From Calliopsis andreniformis (taxonomy: Eukaryota > Arthropoda > Insecta > Hymenoptera > Andrenidae): a DNA stretch of 64,000 nt. Shown piece by piece: positions 63,301-64,000 of the stretch. Made by a program: the position numbers and the translations under genes. How positions within the stretch are numbered: the first letter of the stretch is position 1; every line of letters starts with the position of its first letter. The notes under the pieces are model-generated. The model worked only from the letters and a program-made list of their open reading frames with translations. It was not told the origin of the DNA and did not search any database. Location: the NCBI RefSeq assembly GCF_051401765.1, contig NC_135073.1, forward strand, positions 20,062,001-20,126,000. The letters are read 5' to 3'.

Positions 63301-64000
63301 GGAACTGTGAGTCGCAATAACGAAAACAAAGGTTATGAACGCGCATATAAACTCGACACGTGATGCACTCACATACATATCTTCAACTGTACTTGAAAGT
63401 CACACTTGGAAAATCAGAAAGAATAGAAAATTACCCATTTATCAACTACGATGAGACTCAACTACAAACCCGTTTATGATCATGGAAGAGTGAATCGTCT
63501 TTTCAAACCACACTGTACGTACTCCTCCATTTGTAATGATTTTCCAGTGGAAACGGGAAGAAGAGGGAAACTCCACGGGGAGTTTCAATTATTATTAAGA
63601 GCGTAACAAATTTGGGACGTTACAACTCCTATCTATACTTCAATTTAAACGCAATATGATTACGGTTGACGATGAGTGGAGAAGAAAGTTAGGTATACGT
63701 ACCTAACGCAAATTTCCTACAAAGTGAACGAATAAAAGAGACCGTTACTAAAACATCGGTTTAAAAGAAATATCAGGAAATTTTACAAAAATTAATATAA
63801 GCATCTATATTGTTGCACGATTGGCTCCTGACGAGGTAATACTGCTATTATAAATTTGAAAAAGTAAATAGGTGTTTATTTCACATATGACCTTAGAATT
63901 CAAAGCGAGTAATTAACAAAAAAGTGAGGAATTTAAGGATTCAGTGGTCATCATTCCGATTTTAATTGAAACCTTTTCCTGGAACAAACGTTGTTAATTA

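Larger units (their letters stand above)
37476..64000. other. 26.5-kb region without recognisable coding exons (probable 5' intron/upstream region of the Ig receptor)
   Basis: All frames of 60 codons or more here lack family resemblance, codon bias and suitable splice borders. The first visible Ig exon starts in phase 1 with a perfect acceptor, so at least one more coding exon with the signal peptide must lie to the right, here or beyond the window. The region contains many tandem repeats, CGTCG pentamers and ACATATGTAC/GTAGGTA-type simple sequence, listed separately. No tRNA, rRNA or known microRNA was recognised by eye. Confidence 0.55.

Noticed and set aside
1..64000. Autonomous transposons, CRISPR arrays, tRNA genes, viral insertions
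   Set aside because: No transposase, reverse transcriptase or viral-type frame, no direct-repeat/spacer array, and no tRNA-like cloverleaf was recognised by eye.

Overview
The window is nuclear DNA of an insect, most probably a hymenopteran. It is AT-rich with CpG-rich islands, has short GT-AG introns of about 70-100 bp beside introns of several kilobases, carries many microsatellites, and its genes are orthologous to fly and human families. There is no bacterial gene organisation, no CRISPR array and no transposase. The order Hymenoptera is an inference from overall texture, not from a diagnostic marker.

Layout. From 2.4 to 8.9 kb on the minus strand lies a three-exon gene for a very large (1929 aa) low-complexity protein with long Ser, Pro, Asp, Glu and Ala runs. 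From 11.1 to 12.1 kb, minus, is a five-exon TM2D3/almondex gene (234 aa). From 13.6 to 16.7 kb, plus, is a nine-exon gene for an 830-residue protein with a disordered N-terminus and a C39-like cysteine-peptidase-type C-terminus. It is divergent from almondex and convergent with the next gene. From 17.5 to 18.7 kb, minus, is a six-exon translation initiation factor 6 gene (245 aa). One of its introns starts with GC, and its last coding piece is 10 nt long. From 20.1 to 37.5 kb, minus, are twelve coding exons of a single-pass immunoglobulin-superfamily receptor: five Ig domains, one membrane helix, and a Gln/His-rich tail ending in a separate PPxY-bearing exon. Its signal-peptide exon was not found and must lie further right. 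The remaining 26.5 kb (37.5-64 kb) holds no convincing coding exon and is best read as the large 5' intron or upstream region of the Ig gene. It is studded with tandem repeats, a small hairpin element and homopolymers.

I built all five gene models by hand, joining reading frames across splice sites. Each model closes in frame, and eIF6 comes out at exactly the family length. The genes do not form a pathway. eIF6 acts in 60S ribosome biogenesis, almondex is a Notch-linked membrane protein, the Ig receptor is a cell-surface adhesion-type protein, and the other two are uncharacterised. I see no convincing new multi-gene system. The most interesting items are the orphan C39-like protein with its weak internal splice donor, the missing cysteine in the fifth Ig domain, the alternative tails of the Ig receptor, and the GC-AG intron of eIF6.
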